This document shows positions 1-7,719 of a stretch of 26,431 bases of DNA, one piece after another. The translations under genes were made by a program, and so were the position numbers. A model generated the notes under the pieces. That model did no database searches and was not told the origin of the DNA. It worked only from the letters and a program-made list of their open reading frames with translations. Location of the stretch: positions 1-26,431 of the forward strand of contig CAYFVR010000024.1 in NCBI GenBank assembly GCA_964346545.1, given 5' to 3'. Origin of the DNA: CAYFVR01 sp964346545. Lineage in GTDB: Bacteria; Desulfobacterota; Desulfobacteria; Desulfobacterales; Desulfococcaceae. Each line of letters starts with the position of its first letter. Within the stretch, counting starts at the first letter, position 1.

Positions 1-61
1 GGCTTGAACCTGTGACCCTCGGCTTGTAAGGCCGATGCTCTCCCAACTGAGCTACCCGCCC
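1..61 (-). tRNA. tRNA-Val (anticodon TAC), 3' end cut by the window edge
   Basis: On the minus strand the gene starts at 61 with a GGGCGGG acceptor arm, then TA and a GCTC D-stem. The anticodon stem TCGGC/GCCGA encloses the loop CTTACAA, giving anticodon TAC (Val, GUA codons). The T-arm GGTTCAA motif is visible, and the 3' acceptor half lies outside the window. It is the last gene of the minus-strand tig-clpP-clpX-lon stretch but has its own promoter-like element at 99-127. Confidence 0.93.
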
Positions 62-98
62 GTTCTCCCCGGCGGGCTGACCGCCAAAAACGAAAGTC

Positions 99-127
99 TA
101 TCTATCAGCGGGGCCGCCCTTCGTCAA
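99..127 (-). promoter_or_regulatory. Candidate sigma70 promoter for tRNA-Val
   Basis: Minus strand: TTGACG (-35, at 127-122), a 17-base spacer and TAGATA (-10, at 104-99). The predicted start is about 30 bases before the tRNA 5' end. The -10 matches consensus in only three positions, so this is a candidate. It lies between the lon stop and the tRNA, where no obvious rho-independent terminator of lon is seen. Confidence 0.4.
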
Positions 128-155
128 TCCTTTTTTTCAAGGACGGCCACTTTTT

Positions 156-2615
156 TTAATTCAGCGTCCGCGGCTCGCCGGCCTCCGGCTTTTCGGGGAT
201 CATCGCCACCGGCATCTTCTCCTTGGCGGCCTTGGGATCGCCCTCGGACACTTCGGCGGACAGGGCATGAAACAGCACCTCGTCCATGTGCTCCACCGGG
301 ACCACCTCCACCTGGCGAATCACCGCCGACGGGATGTCCTTGAGGTCCTTTTCGTTCTCCTGGGGGACGATGACCTTCACCATCCCGGCCCGGTGGGCCG
401 CCAGCAGCTTCTCCTTCAGGCCGCCGATGGGCAGCACCCGGCCCCGCAGGGTGATCTCGCCGGTCATGGCCACGTTCTGGCGCACGATGCGACGGGTCAG
501 GGCCGAGGCCAGCGAGGTGCACATGGCGATGCCGGCGGAAGGTCCGTCTTTGGGGATGGCCCCCTCGGGCACATGGATGTGCAGGTCCAGCGTTTTATGA
601 AAATCCTCGTTGATGGAAAGCGACTCGGCCCGGGTGCGCACGTAGCTCACGGCCGCCTGGGCCGATTCCTTCATCACGTCCCCCAGCTTGCCGGTCACCG
701 TCACCTTGCCCGAGCCGGGCATCACGGCGGTTTCCACCTGGAGCAGCTCGCCGCCGAACTGGGTCCAGGCCAGTCCCGTCACCAGGCCCGCCTGATCCTC
801 CGTTTCGGCCTGATTGATCCGGAACCGCTCCGGCCCCAGGTGCTTGGTCACCGACTTCTCGGTCACCCGGATGGCGCCGGATTCGTTCGTCTCGCCGTTC
901 TTGAGCACTTCCCGGGCCAGCTTTCGGCAGATGGAGGCGATTTCCCGCTCCAGGTTCCGCACCCCGGCCTCCCGGGTGTAGTAGCGGATGACGTGAAGGA
1001 CCGCGTTCTTGGAGAACTGAATTTCCCGGTCGCCCAGGCCGTTCATCTCCACCTGTTTGGGAATCAGGAAGTCCTTGGCGATGTTGTACTTCTCGTGCTC
1101 GGTGTAGCCGGGCAGCCGGATGATCTCCATCCGGTCCTGCAACGGCAACGGGATGTCCGGCAACGTGTTGGCGGTGGTGATGAACAGGATGTTGGTCAGA
1201 TCGTAGTCCAGATCCAGATAGTGGTCGCTGAAACTGTAGTTCTGCTCCGGGTCCAGCACTTCCAGCAGCGCCGCGGAGGGATCGCCCCGGAAGTCCATGC
1301 TCATCTTGTCCACCTCGTCCAGGCAGAAGACCGGGTTGTTGACCCCGACCTTGCGCAGGGACTGGATCACCTTCCCGGGCATGGCGCCGATGTAGGTGCG
1401 CCGGTGGCCGCGGATTTCCGCCTCGTCCCGCACGCCGCCCAAGGAGAGGCGCACGAATTTGCGGCCGGTGGCCCGAGCCACGGAACGGGCGATGGAGGTT
1501 TTCCCCACGCCCGGCGGTCCCACCAGACAAAGGATGGGTCCCCGGATTTTCTTGACCAGGGTCTGGACCGCCAGATACTCCAGAATCCGCTCCTTGGGCT
1601 TTTCCAGGCCGAAATGGTCCTTGTCGAGGATTTCCTCCGCCTCCACGATGTCGGTGCGAATCTTGCTCTGTTCGGACCAGGGAATGCCGACGATCCAGTC
1701 GATGTAGTTGCGAACCACGGTGGCCTCGGCGGACATGGGCGTCATCTGCTTGAGCTTCTTGAACTCGGCCCAGACCTTGTTCTTGGCCTCCTTGGGCATC
1801 CGCTTGCGCTTGATGCGCTTTTCCAGCTCGTTGAGTTCCTCGGCGGCGTCCTCTTCGCCGCCCATCTCCTTGCGAATGGCCCGCATCTGCTCGTTGAGAT
1901 AGTAGTTCTTCTGGGTCCGCTCCATCTGGTCCTTGACGCGGCCCTTGATGCGCTGGTCCACCTGGAAGACCTCGATCTCCATTTTTACCAGATTCAGCAG
2001 ATGCTCCAGCCGCTCCTTCACGGAAACCGCCTCCAGCAGCTTCTGCTTCTCCTCGATGCCGAAGGAGAAGTGGGCCGCCACGGTATCCGAAAGCTGGGAG
2101 GGATCCACGATGCCCGAAATGTTCCCCACCAGCTCCTTGGAGATGTTCTTGTTGACCTTGGCGTACTCCTCGAAGCCGTCCACCACGGCGCGGCTCAGGG
2201 CCACCACCTCGGCGTCGGTGTCGTGGGTTTCCGCCAGCCCGGTCACCTCCACCTGGAAAAATTTGTCGTTTTCCAGAAAGTTGGTAATCCGTCCCCGGGC
2301 CTTGCCCTCCACCAGCGCCTTCACCGTTCCGTCCGGCAGCCGAAGAAGCTGAAGGACGTTGCCGATGGTCCCCACCGGATTGATGTCCCGGGGGCGGGGA
2401 TTGTCGATGTTGGCCTTTCGTTGGGTGGAAAGAAACACGGCCTTTTCGTGATTCATGGCGCTGGTGAGCGCCTCCACCGACTTGGCGCGCCCCACGAAGA
2501 GAGGGGCCACCATATGGGGAAAGACCACGATGTCCCGAAGCGGCAGCAGGGGCAGCGCCCGGCCCGCCAGGTTGGGATCGTCCTCTTTCCGAAGAATTTT
2601 TTGCAGATTGATCAT
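156..2615 (-). CDS. lon: ATP-dependent protease Lon (LonA type)
   Basis: An 819-residue soluble LonA protease that degrades misfolded and regulatory proteins. The N-terminal substrate-binding domain (about 1-310) starts with the usual LPLLPLRDIVVFPHM stretch and continues into a helical segment. The AAA+ module has Walker A GPPGVGKT at 366-373 and Walker B LDEVDK near 431-436. The C-terminal protease domain carries the Ser-Lys dyad: GPSAG with S693, and K736 in GGLKEK, 43 residues apart as in E. coli Lon (S679/K722). The tail after about residue 790 is a variable, proline-rich extension. The ATG at 2615 is preceded by AAGGTGA at suitable spacing. It lies 60 bases downstream of clpX, with a hairpin in the gap, so it is probably co-transcribed with clpX or separated from it by attenuation. 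Confidence 0.98.
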   Translation of the reverse strand: MINLQKILRKEDDPNLAGRALPLLPLRDIVVFPHMVAPLFVGRAKSVEALTSAMNHEKAVFLSTQRKANIDNPRPRDINPVGTIGNVLQLLRLPDGTVKALVEGKARGRITNFLENDKFFQVEVTGLAETHDTDAEVVALSRAVVDGFEEYAKVNKNISKELVGNISGIVDPSQLSDTVAAHFSFGIEEKQKLLEAVSVKERLEHLLNLVKMEIEVFQVDQRIKGRVKDQMERTQKNYYLNEQMRAIRKEMGGEEDAAEELNELEKRIKRKRMPKEAKNKVWAEFKKLKQMTPMSAEATVVRNYIDWIVGIPWSEQSKIRTDIVEAEEILDKDHFGLEKPKERILEYLAVQTLVKKIRGPILCLVGPPGVGKTSIARSVARATGRKFVRLSLGGVRDEAEIRGHRRTYIGAMPGKVIQSLRKVGVNNPVFCLDEVDKMSMDFRGDPSAALLEVLDPEQNYSFSDHYLDLDYDLTNILFITTANTLPDIPLPLQDRMEIIRLPGYTEHEKYNIAKDFLIPKQVEMNGLGDREIQFSKNAVLHVIRYYTREAGVRNLEREIASICRKLAREVLKNGETNESGAIRVTEKSVTKHLGPERFRINQAETEDQAGLVTGLAWTQFGGELLQVETAVMPGSGKVTVTGKLGDVMKESAQAAVSYVRTRAESLSINEDFHKTLDLHIHVPEGAIPKDGPSAGIAMCTSLASALTRRIVRQNVAMTGEITLRGRVLPIGGLKEKLLAAHRAGMVKVIVPQENEKDLKDIPSAVIRQVEVVPVEHMDEVLFHALSAEVSEGDPKAAKEKMPVAMIPEKPEAGEPRTLN

Positions 2616-2633
2616 AAAATATCACCTTGCACG

Positions 2634-2668
2634 TCGGGCGCCGGCCGGGAATCCCGTCCGACGCCCGA
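2634..2668 (-). other. Imperfect hairpin in the clpX-lon intercistronic gap
   Basis: Between the clpX stop (2676) and lon start (2615) there are two 17-base arms (2634-2650 and 2652-2668) that pair with about two mismatches and almost no loop. No T-run follows on the minus strand, so it is not a classical terminator. It could be an mRNA processing or stability element that separates clpX and lon expression. Confidence 0.5.
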
Positions 2669-2675
2669 TCCGATG

Positions 2676-3920
2676 TTAAGCCTGCTTTTTGGTCGGCTCG
2701 TAGAGCAGAATGGGCTCTTCGCGGTTGAGGACCACTTCCTCGCCGATCACACATTCCTTCACGTTTTCCAGAGAGGGAATCTGGTACATGATGTCGAGCA
2801 TGCAGCTCTCCATGATGGCCCGCAGCCCCCGGGCGCCCGACTTGCGCTGCATCGCCTCCTGGGCGATGGCGGTCAGGGCGCTGTCGGTGAACCGAAGATT
2901 GACGCCCTCCATCTCGAACAGCTTCGAATACTGCTTGGTCAGCGCGTTGCGCGGCTCCTTGAGAATTCGAACCAAGGAATCGGCGTTCAGCTCGCCCAGG
3001 GTGGCGATCACCGGCAGCCGCCCCAGGAACTCGGGGATCAGCCCGTACTTGATCAGGTCTTCGGGCCGAATCTGCTTCAGGGTTTCCCCGGTGGTCTTCT
3101 CCTCGGGCTTCAGAATTTTGGCGCCGAAGCCCAGCGCCTTGGAGCCCAGCCGGTTCTGGATGATCCGTTCCAGACCGTTGAAGGTTCCGCCGCAGATGAA
3201 CAGGATGTTGGAAGTGTCCACCTTGACGAAATCCTGCTGGGGATGCTTGCGCCCGCCCTTGGGCGGCACGCTGGCGGTGGTTCCCTCGATGATCTTGAGC
3301 AGGGCCTGCTGCACCCCCTCCCCGGAGACGTCCCGGGTGATGGACGGATTGTCCGACTTGGAGGCGATCTTGTCGATCTCGTCGATGTAGACGATGCCCC
3401 GCTTGGCCTTCTCCACGTCGTAGTCGGCGTTTTGAAGCAGGGCGAGAATGATGTTCTCCACGTCCTCGCCCACGTAGCCGGCCTCGGTCAGGCTGGTGGC
3501 GTCGGCGATGGTGAAGGGCACGTTGAGAAAACGGGCCAAGGTCTGGGCCAGCAGCGTCTTTCCCGAACCGGTGGGCCCGATCAGCAAAATGTTGCTCTTC
3601 TGCAGCTCCACGTCGCCGGTGGCCAGGGTCGAATCCAGCCGTTTGTAATGGTTGTAGACCGCCACGGAAAGCACCCGCTTGGCCCCCTCCTGCTCGATGA
3701 CGTACTCGTCGAGCATTTGGTTGATCTCCTTGGGGATCAGATTGACCTCGATCTCCCGCGCGTCCTTTTCGGTCTCCTCCTCGATGATTTCGCTGCACAG
3801 TTGAATGCATTCATCGCAAATGTAGACCGCCGGGCCCGCGATCAGCTTTTTGACCTCGTTCTGGCTTTTTCCGCAGAAGGAGCAGAACAGATTGTCGTGG
3901 TCGTCCTTTTTTCGGGTCAT
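2676..3920 (-). CDS. clpX: ATP-dependent Clp protease, ATP-binding subunit ClpX
   Basis: A 414-residue AAA+ unfoldase that recognises tagged substrates and feeds them to ClpP. The N-terminal zinc-binding domain has C13, C16, C35 and C38 (CSFC and CDEC). Walker A GPTGSGKT is at 115-122, the substrate-gripping pore loop GYVGE at 148-152, and Walker B IVYIDEIDK at 176-184. Length and architecture match the family. The ATG at 3920 follows AAGGAGGG, which overlaps the end of clpP; only four bases separate the clpP stop from this start, so the two are almost certainly translated from one transcript. Confidence 0.98.
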   Translation of the reverse strand: MTRKKDDHDNLFCSFCGKSQNEVKKLIAGPAVYICDECIQLCSEIIEEETEKDAREIEVNLIPKEINQMLDEYVIEQEGAKRVLSVAVYNHYKRLDSTLATGDVELQKSNILLIGPTGSGKTLLAQTLARFLNVPFTIADATSLTEAGYVGEDVENIILALLQNADYDVEKAKRGIVYIDEIDKIASKSDNPSITRDVSGEGVQQALLKIIEGTTASVPPKGGRKHPQQDFVKVDTSNILFICGGTFNGLERIIQNRLGSKALGFGAKILKPEEKTTGETLKQIRPEDLIKYGLIPEFLGRLPVIATLGELNADSLVRILKEPRNALTKQYSKLFEMEGVNLRFTDSALTAIAQEAMQRKSGARGLRAIMESCMLDIMYQIPSLENVKECVIGEEVVLNREEPILLYEPTKKQA

Positions 3921-3924
3921 CGGC

Positions 3925-4539
3925 TTATCCCTCCTTCTCCGCCAGGCGATCCAGGTCGTCCCGGCTGGCCATTACGTGATCCACGATCCCGTATTCCCGG
4001 GCGTCGGCGCCGGACATGAAAAAATCGCGGTCGGTGTCCTTTTCGATCCGCTCGATGGGCTGCTTGGTGTGATGCACCAGAATCTGGTTGAGCGCGTCGC
4101 GCATCCGCAAAATTTCCTTGGCCTGAATGGCGATGTCGCTGGCCTGCCCCTGGGAGCCGCCCATGGGCTGGTGAATCATGATCCGGGTGTTGGGCAGCGC
4201 GTACCGCTTGCCCTCGGCGCCGGCCGCCAGCAGCACCGCGCCCATGCTCGCCGCCTGCCCGATGCAGACGGTGGCGATGTTGGGCTGAATGTACTGCATG
4301 GTGTCGTAGACGGCCATGCCGGCCGTCACCACGCCGCCCGGAGAATTGATGTAGAAATTGATGTCTTTTTCGGGGTCCTCGGATTCCAGAAACAGCAACT
4401 GGGCGATCAGCAGATTGGCGATCTCGTCGTTGATCGCCGTCCCCAGGAAAATGATCCGATCCTTGAGCAGCCGGGAGTAGATGTCGTATGCGCGCTCGCC
4501 TCTGCTGCTCTGTTCAATGACCATTGGAATCAACGGCAC
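3925..4539 (-). CDS. clpP: ATP-dependent Clp protease proteolytic subunit ClpP (GTG start)
   Basis: A 204-residue serine peptidase that forms the tetradecameric chamber used by ClpX. The catalytic triad is S98 (in GQAASMGA), H123 (in MIHQP) and D172 (in DTDRDFF), equivalent to the E. coli mature triad. The frame stays open upstream to 4719, but the family N-terminus (PMVIEQ..RGERAYDIYSRLL) begins here. A clear AAGGAG sits seven bases before the GTG codon at 4539-4537, so I choose GTG. The longer ATG option would add 60 residues of low-complexity, Ser/Pro/Arg-rich sequence lying across a hairpin. The gene is followed after four bases by clpX. Confidence 0.97.
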   Translation of the reverse strand: MPLIPMVIEQSSRGERAYDIYSRLLKDRIIFLGTAINDEIANLLIAQLLFLESEDPEKDINFYINSPGGVVTAGMAVYDTMQYIQPNIATVCIGQAASMGAVLLAAGAEGKRYALPNTRIMIHQPMGGSQGQASDIAIQAKEILRMRDALNQILVHHTKQPIERIEKDTDRDFFMSGADAREYGIVDHVMASRDDLDRLAEKEG

Positions 4540-4616
4540 GGGATATCTCCTTTTTACATTTCGGGTAGTCGCTTCCGAATGAAAGCTGTAATAATGGTTG
4601 TACGTCTTTGAAGAAT

Positions 4617-4650
4617 TGTCAACAGACCGGGCCGACGCGGCCCGGTCTGT
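4617..4650. other. Perfect 12-bp hairpin upstream of clpP, with adjacent TTGACA
   Basis: A perfect inverted repeat has arms 4622-4633 and 4639-4650 with a 5-base loop. It overlaps, on the minus strand, a consensus TTGACA (4622-4617) in front of clpP; no convincing -10 is found at 16-18 bases (best AACCAT). No T-run follows on either strand, so it does not look like a simple terminator. It may be an operator, a clpP leader structure or part of the tig-clpP transition. Confidence 0.5.
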
Positions 4651-4722
4651 CGACGATGGATCGCCGGAGAAGCGAGAAGGCGGAGAGGGATCGGAACGGA
4701 GGGGAGACGATCGCGGCAAAGA

Positions 4723-4744
4723 GCGGCCGACGCCTTTCGGCCGC
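4723..4744 (-). terminator. Weak hairpin terminator candidate after tig
   Basis: An 8-bp perfect stem (4723-4730 with 4737-4744) encloses a 6-base loop. On the minus strand it is followed by a pyrimidine-rich TCTTTGCC stretch, about 60 bases past the tig stop. The short T-run makes it a weak candidate for partial termination between tig and clpP. Confidence 0.35.
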
Positions 4745-4807
4745 GGCCCGAATACGGCCCGAGGCGCCGACGAATGCGAATGAATGCGGACCCGGCGCGG
4801 CGGGGGA

Positions 4808-6139
4808 TCAGACCTCGTCTTCCGCCTCCCCGGCCGCCGACTGGGTGGCCTCCACCGTCTCGATCTCGTTTTCTTCCAGCATGTTCCGGATGGCCTCTTT
4901 TTCCAGCAGGGAATGCTTGAAATTTTCCAGGCTCCGGGGGTTGCTCTTGTAGTATTCGGTGAACATTTCCACCGGATGGCCGAACCGCCGGGCCATGTCG
5001 GCGAGCCCCGCCTCCACCTCTTCCTCCGAAACGGTCAACCCCTCCTGCTCGATGACCTTTTGAAGAACGAGGTAGCGTCGCACCTGGGATTCGGCCGTTT
5101 CGCGGTAGCGTTCCCGCAGTTCGTCCAGATTGACGCCGGCGTCTTCCAGCGACATGTTCCGCTGGGAAAAGCTCCGCTCGGCTTCCTGAACGATCCCGTC
5201 CAGTTCCGCTTCCACCAGGGCGTCGGGCACCTCGAAGGAGAGGCGTTCCAGCAGGCCGGCGAAAAGCTGCTCGTTCAGCTCCTGCTCGGTTCGCTTGTCG
5301 TACCCCTCGGTGATGTTCTTGGCGATTTCCGCCCGCAGCTCTTCAAGATTTTCAAACTTGCCGAATTTTTTGGCCAGTTCGTCGTCGATGGGCGGCAGCA
5401 CCTCCTCGCGGATTTCGTTGAGCTTCACCCGAAGCTGCACCGTTTGCCCCGCCATGTCCGAGTTTTTGTGGTCTTCCGGAAAGGTGAACTCGAAGGTCCG
5501 CTCGTCGCCGACGTTCAGGCCGATCAGATGGGCGTCCACTCCCGGCGCGATGGTGTTTTCGCCCATTTTCAGGGTGACGTTTTCCGCCGTGCCCAGCGGC
5601 TCGAAGGACGCGCCGTTCTGAAGCGCCTCGAAGTCCACCAGGGCGAAATCTCCCTCGGCCAGGGGCCGCTCTTCCGCCACCTTCCGCTGCTCGGCCACGT
5701 TTTTCCGCAGGGCCTGAAGCTGGGCCTCGATGTCGGCGTCGGTCACCTTGTATTCGGTCTTCCGCAGGGCAAGTCCCCGAAAATCCACGGGGCCCAGCTC
5801 CGGAATCACCTCCACCGTGGCGTCGAACCGATAGGGCGCCTGGTAGGAAAGTTCGGGCGGATCGATCCGGGGCTGACCGACGATCCGCAAATCCCCGTCC
5901 CGCACGGCGTCCGCGAAGGATTCCTGGATGAGCTTGCCGGCCACGTCCGCGTCCACGTCCTTGCGGAAATGGCGCTCCAAAACGGCGCGGGGGGCCTTGC
6001 CGGGCCGAAAGCCCTTGATCTTGGCCGTCCGTTTCAGCTCGTTGTAGGCCCGGTTCACCTCCCGGGCCACCTCTTCTTCGGGCACCTCGATGTGCAGCAC
6101 TTTTTTGACGCTGCTGAGATCTTCGACGCTCACCTGCAT
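4808..6139 (-). CDS. tig: Trigger factor, ribosome-associated chaperone/peptidyl-prolyl isomerase
   Basis: A 443-residue cytosolic chaperone that docks at the ribosome exit tunnel and shields nascent chains. The N-terminal ribosome-binding domain contains the signature GFRPGKAP at 43-50. The middle FKBP-type domain (about 150-245) includes the DFALVDFEA and FTFPEDH motifs, and the rest is the helical substrate-binding arm. Length is close to the family norm. The start is the ATG at 6139, with AGAAAGGA upstream at rather long spacing. It is the first protein gene of the minus-strand tig-clpP-clpX-lon cluster, an arrangement widely conserved in bacteria, and lies 86 bases after tRNA-Leu. Confidence 0.97.
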   Translation of the reverse strand: MQVSVEDLSSVKKVLHIEVPEEEVAREVNRAYNELKRTAKIKGFRPGKAPRAVLERHFRKDVDADVAGKLIQESFADAVRDGDLRIVGQPRIDPPELSYQAPYRFDATVEVIPELGPVDFRGLALRKTEYKVTDADIEAQLQALRKNVAEQRKVAEERPLAEGDFALVDFEALQNGASFEPLGTAENVTLKMGENTIAPGVDAHLIGLNVGDERTFEFTFPEDHKNSDMAGQTVQLRVKLNEIREEVLPPIDDELAKKFGKFENLEELRAEIAKNITEGYDKRTEQELNEQLFAGLLERLSFEVPDALVEAELDGIVQEAERSFSQRNMSLEDAGVNLDELRERYRETAESQVRRYLVLQKVIEQEGLTVSEEEVEAGLADMARRFGHPVEMFTEYYKSNPRSLENFKHSLLEKEAIRNMLEENEIETVEATQSAAGEAEDEV

Positions 6140-6225
6140 GATGGTTGGGGTATCCTTTCTCCGAAATCAAATGCCTGAAGAAACCGGGATGTTTCGGCCG
6201 TCTTCAGGCATCCGGAATCACGGGA

Positions 6226-6312
6226 TGGTGCGAGAGGGGAGACTTGAACTCCCACTCTGTTTCCAGAGCTGGATCCTAAGTCCAGTGCGTCTACCAATTC
6301 CGCCACTCTCGC
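6226..6312 (-). tRNA. tRNA-Leu (anticodon TAG), CCA encoded
   Basis: An 87-base class II tRNA with a GCGAGAG acceptor starting at 6312. The anticodon arm CTGGA/TCCAG has the loop CTTAGGA (anticodon TAG, Leu CUA). A long variable arm and the T-arm GTTCAAG are present. The 3' end reads CTCTCGCACCA, so CCA is genomically encoded (6228-6226). It lies just upstream of tig on the same strand. Confidence 0.96.
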
Positions 6313-6387
6313 AGGGGGGGAATCGCCTCTGGGGCGCCGCAAATTCCCGCGAAAATCCATATCCAATAAATTTCAACGCGACTCGCT

Positions 6388-6416
6388 ACCTTAGTAATCA
6401 AGGTATGGAGTGTCAA
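6388..6416 (-). promoter_or_regulatory. Candidate sigma70 promoter for tRNA-Leu (and possibly tig)
   Basis: Minus strand: consensus TTGACA at 6416-6411, a 17-base spacer and TAAGGT at 6393-6388. The predicted start lies about 70 bases upstream of the tRNA. Both the tRNA and the tig cluster could be read from here, since no terminator is seen between them. Confidence 0.5.
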
Positions 6417-6480
6417 GAAAAATTGGAAACCGCCCGGGATTTCGACCTGCTTTCGGCCGCGGACGCGGGCGCATTGCCCC

Positions 6481-6509
6481 TTGCGGCCGTCCGCCGAACA
6501 TGCTAAGGG
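6481..6509 (+). promoter_or_regulatory. Candidate promoter for tRNA-Pro
   Basis: Plus strand: TTGCGG at 6481-6486, a 17-base spacer and TAAGGG at 6504-6509. The predicted start is a few bases before the tRNA 5' end. The -10 resembles that of the divergent tRNA-Leu promoter (TAAGGT), which adds some support to a weak consensus match. Confidence 0.4.
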
Positions 6510-6522
6510 GATCATTTGGCAT

Positions 6523-6599
6523 CGGGGCGTGGCGCAGCCTGGTAGCGCGTCTGCTTTGGGAGCAGAAAGCCGGGGGTTCAAATCCCTCCGCCCCGACCA
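6523..6599 (+). tRNA. tRNA-Pro (anticodon TGG), CCA encoded
   Basis: A 77-base tRNA with a CGGGGCG acceptor. The anticodon arm TCTGC/GCAGA has the loop TTTGGGA, giving anticodon TGG (Pro, CCA codons). The T-arm is GGTTCAAATCC, and the 3' end CGCCCCGACCA includes the encoded CCA at 6597-6599. It is divergent from tRNA-Leu and 100 bases upstream of the metallo-hydrolase gene, with which it may share a transcript. Confidence 0.96.
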
Positions 6600-6699
6600 G
6601 CTTCGCATCCGGTTCCGGGCCAATCCGAAAACGAATCGTCCTCGTCCGGCGCCTCTCCCTCCGATCCCGTTCGTTTCATCCACGGATTTCCGCGTATCC

Positions 6700-7536
6700 A
6701 TGACCGTTCCCGAACCATTCCCCCATCCCGGCGTTTTGGAATTCTGCGTGCTGGCCAGCGGCAGCAAGGGGAACGCCATCCACGTCTCCGACGGCGTCAC
6801 CGCCGTGCTGGTGGACGCCGGCCTTTCCGGCGTGGAAATCCAGCGGCGCATGGCCCGGCGCGGTCTGTCCCCGGCCGACCTGAGCGCCATTTTGGTGACC
6901 CACGAACACGGAGACCACGTCCGGGGCGTGGGGGTTCTGGCGCGGCGTTTCGGCTTGCCGGTCTATCTGAATCCCGACGCCGCCAAGGCCCTGAACGGCC
7001 GGTTGGGAAAAATCTCCGATCTCCGTTCGTTTCGACCCGGAGAGCCCTTTTCGCTGGGCGGCCTCGCCGTTCATCCCTTCGCCACCAGCCACGACGCCGC
7101 CGATCCGGTGGGATTCACCCTGGGGGCGGGCGACCGACGGCTGGGCATCGCCACCGACCTGGGCGTGGCCACCAACCTGGTCCGCCATCATCTCCGGGAC
7201 TGCTCCGCCGTGATTCTGGAAACCAACCACGACCCGGACCTGCTGATGAACGGTCCCCACCCCTGGCATCTCAAGCAACGGGTGCGGGGCCGAAGCGGCC
7301 ATCTCTCCAACGGCGAAGCCCGAGACCTGCTGCTGGACATTCTCCATCCCCGGCTTTCCCACGTGATTCTGGGCCACCTCAGCGAAGAAAACAACCGGCC
7401 CGAACTGGCCCTCGCCATGATCCGCGAAGCCCTGGACGGCCGCCGTCCCGCCGCCCGGATTCGGGTGGCCGGCCAGGACGAGGGCGCGGAACGGATCCGG
7501 CTCGACGATTCGGGACGCCGCGGGAACCCCGATTAA
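6700..7536 (+). CDS. YycJ/WalJ-like MBL-fold metallo-hydrolase
   Basis: A 278-residue metallo-beta-lactamase-fold protein. The N-terminus FCVLASGSKGNA is characteristic of the YycJ/VicX/WalJ family of putative nucleases or phosphodiesterases. The metal-binding signature THEHGDH is at 67-73 (H68, H70, D72, H73), with further likely ligands H131 (SHDAADP), D153 (ATDLG) and H226 (GHLS). I start at the ATG at 6700 because the open frame upstream runs through tRNA-Pro. No clear ribosome-binding site is visible, and a TTG just before EFCVL is an alternative. It is probably transcribed with the tRNA. The exact substrate is unknown; family members in Firmicutes affect DNA repair and cell-wall signalling. 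Confidence 0.88.
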   Translation: MTVPEPFPHPGVLEFCVLASGSKGNAIHVSDGVTAVLVDAGLSGVEIQRRMARRGLSPADLSAILVTHEHGDHVRGVGVLARRFGLPVYLNPDAAKALNGRLGKISDLRSFRPGEPFSLGGLAVHPFATSHDAADPVGFTLGAGDRRLGIATDLGVATNLVRHHLRDCSAVILETNHDPDLLMNGPHPWHLKQRVRGRSGHLSNGEARDLLLDILHPRLSHVILGHLSEENNRPELALAMIREALDGRRPAARIRVAGQDEGAERIRLDDSGRRGNPD

Positions 7537-7578
7537 CCCCCTTCGCCTTTTCGGCTCCTCTCCCGGCCGGCCGCCGGC

Positions 7579-7607
7579 TTGCATTTTCGGTCGGGAATGT
7601 CCATATT
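7579..7607 (+). promoter_or_regulatory. Candidate promoter upstream of the hypothetical gene at 7720
   Basis: TTGCAT at 7579-7584, a 17-base spacer and CATATT at 7602-7607, about 110 bases before the gene. This is a moderate match to sigma70 consensus in the only sizeable gap on this strand nearby. Confidence 0.35.
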
Positions 7608-7719
7608 GTCGAAGTTCTTGAAACGCCCAACCCTTCCCCGCCGGCGCACGGCGGAACGCGGTTCGGCGAAAGGGCGAATCGCCCCCGAAATTTGAAATCC
7701 AAACCCACAGGAGTTGTTC

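Noticed and set aside
62..155. Rho-independent terminator of lon
   Set aside because: Runs of A and T are present, but no stem followed by a T-run on the minus strand could be drawn.
595..3810. A 1071-codon frame on the same strand as lon and clpX in another phase
   Set aside because: It overlaps two certain genes out of frame, with Arg/Gly/Ala-rich low-complexity translation typical of shadow frames.
267..4019. A 1250-codon open frame antisense to lon, clpX and the end of clpP
   Set aside because: It mirrors strongly biased GC-rich codons of verified genes; the translation is His/Leu/Gly/Asp-rich with no recognisable domain and runs across gene boundaries.
6481..6699. Extended N-terminus of the MBL-fold protein through tRNA-Pro
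   Set aside because: The segment is the tRNA gene itself; the family N-terminus begins after 6700.
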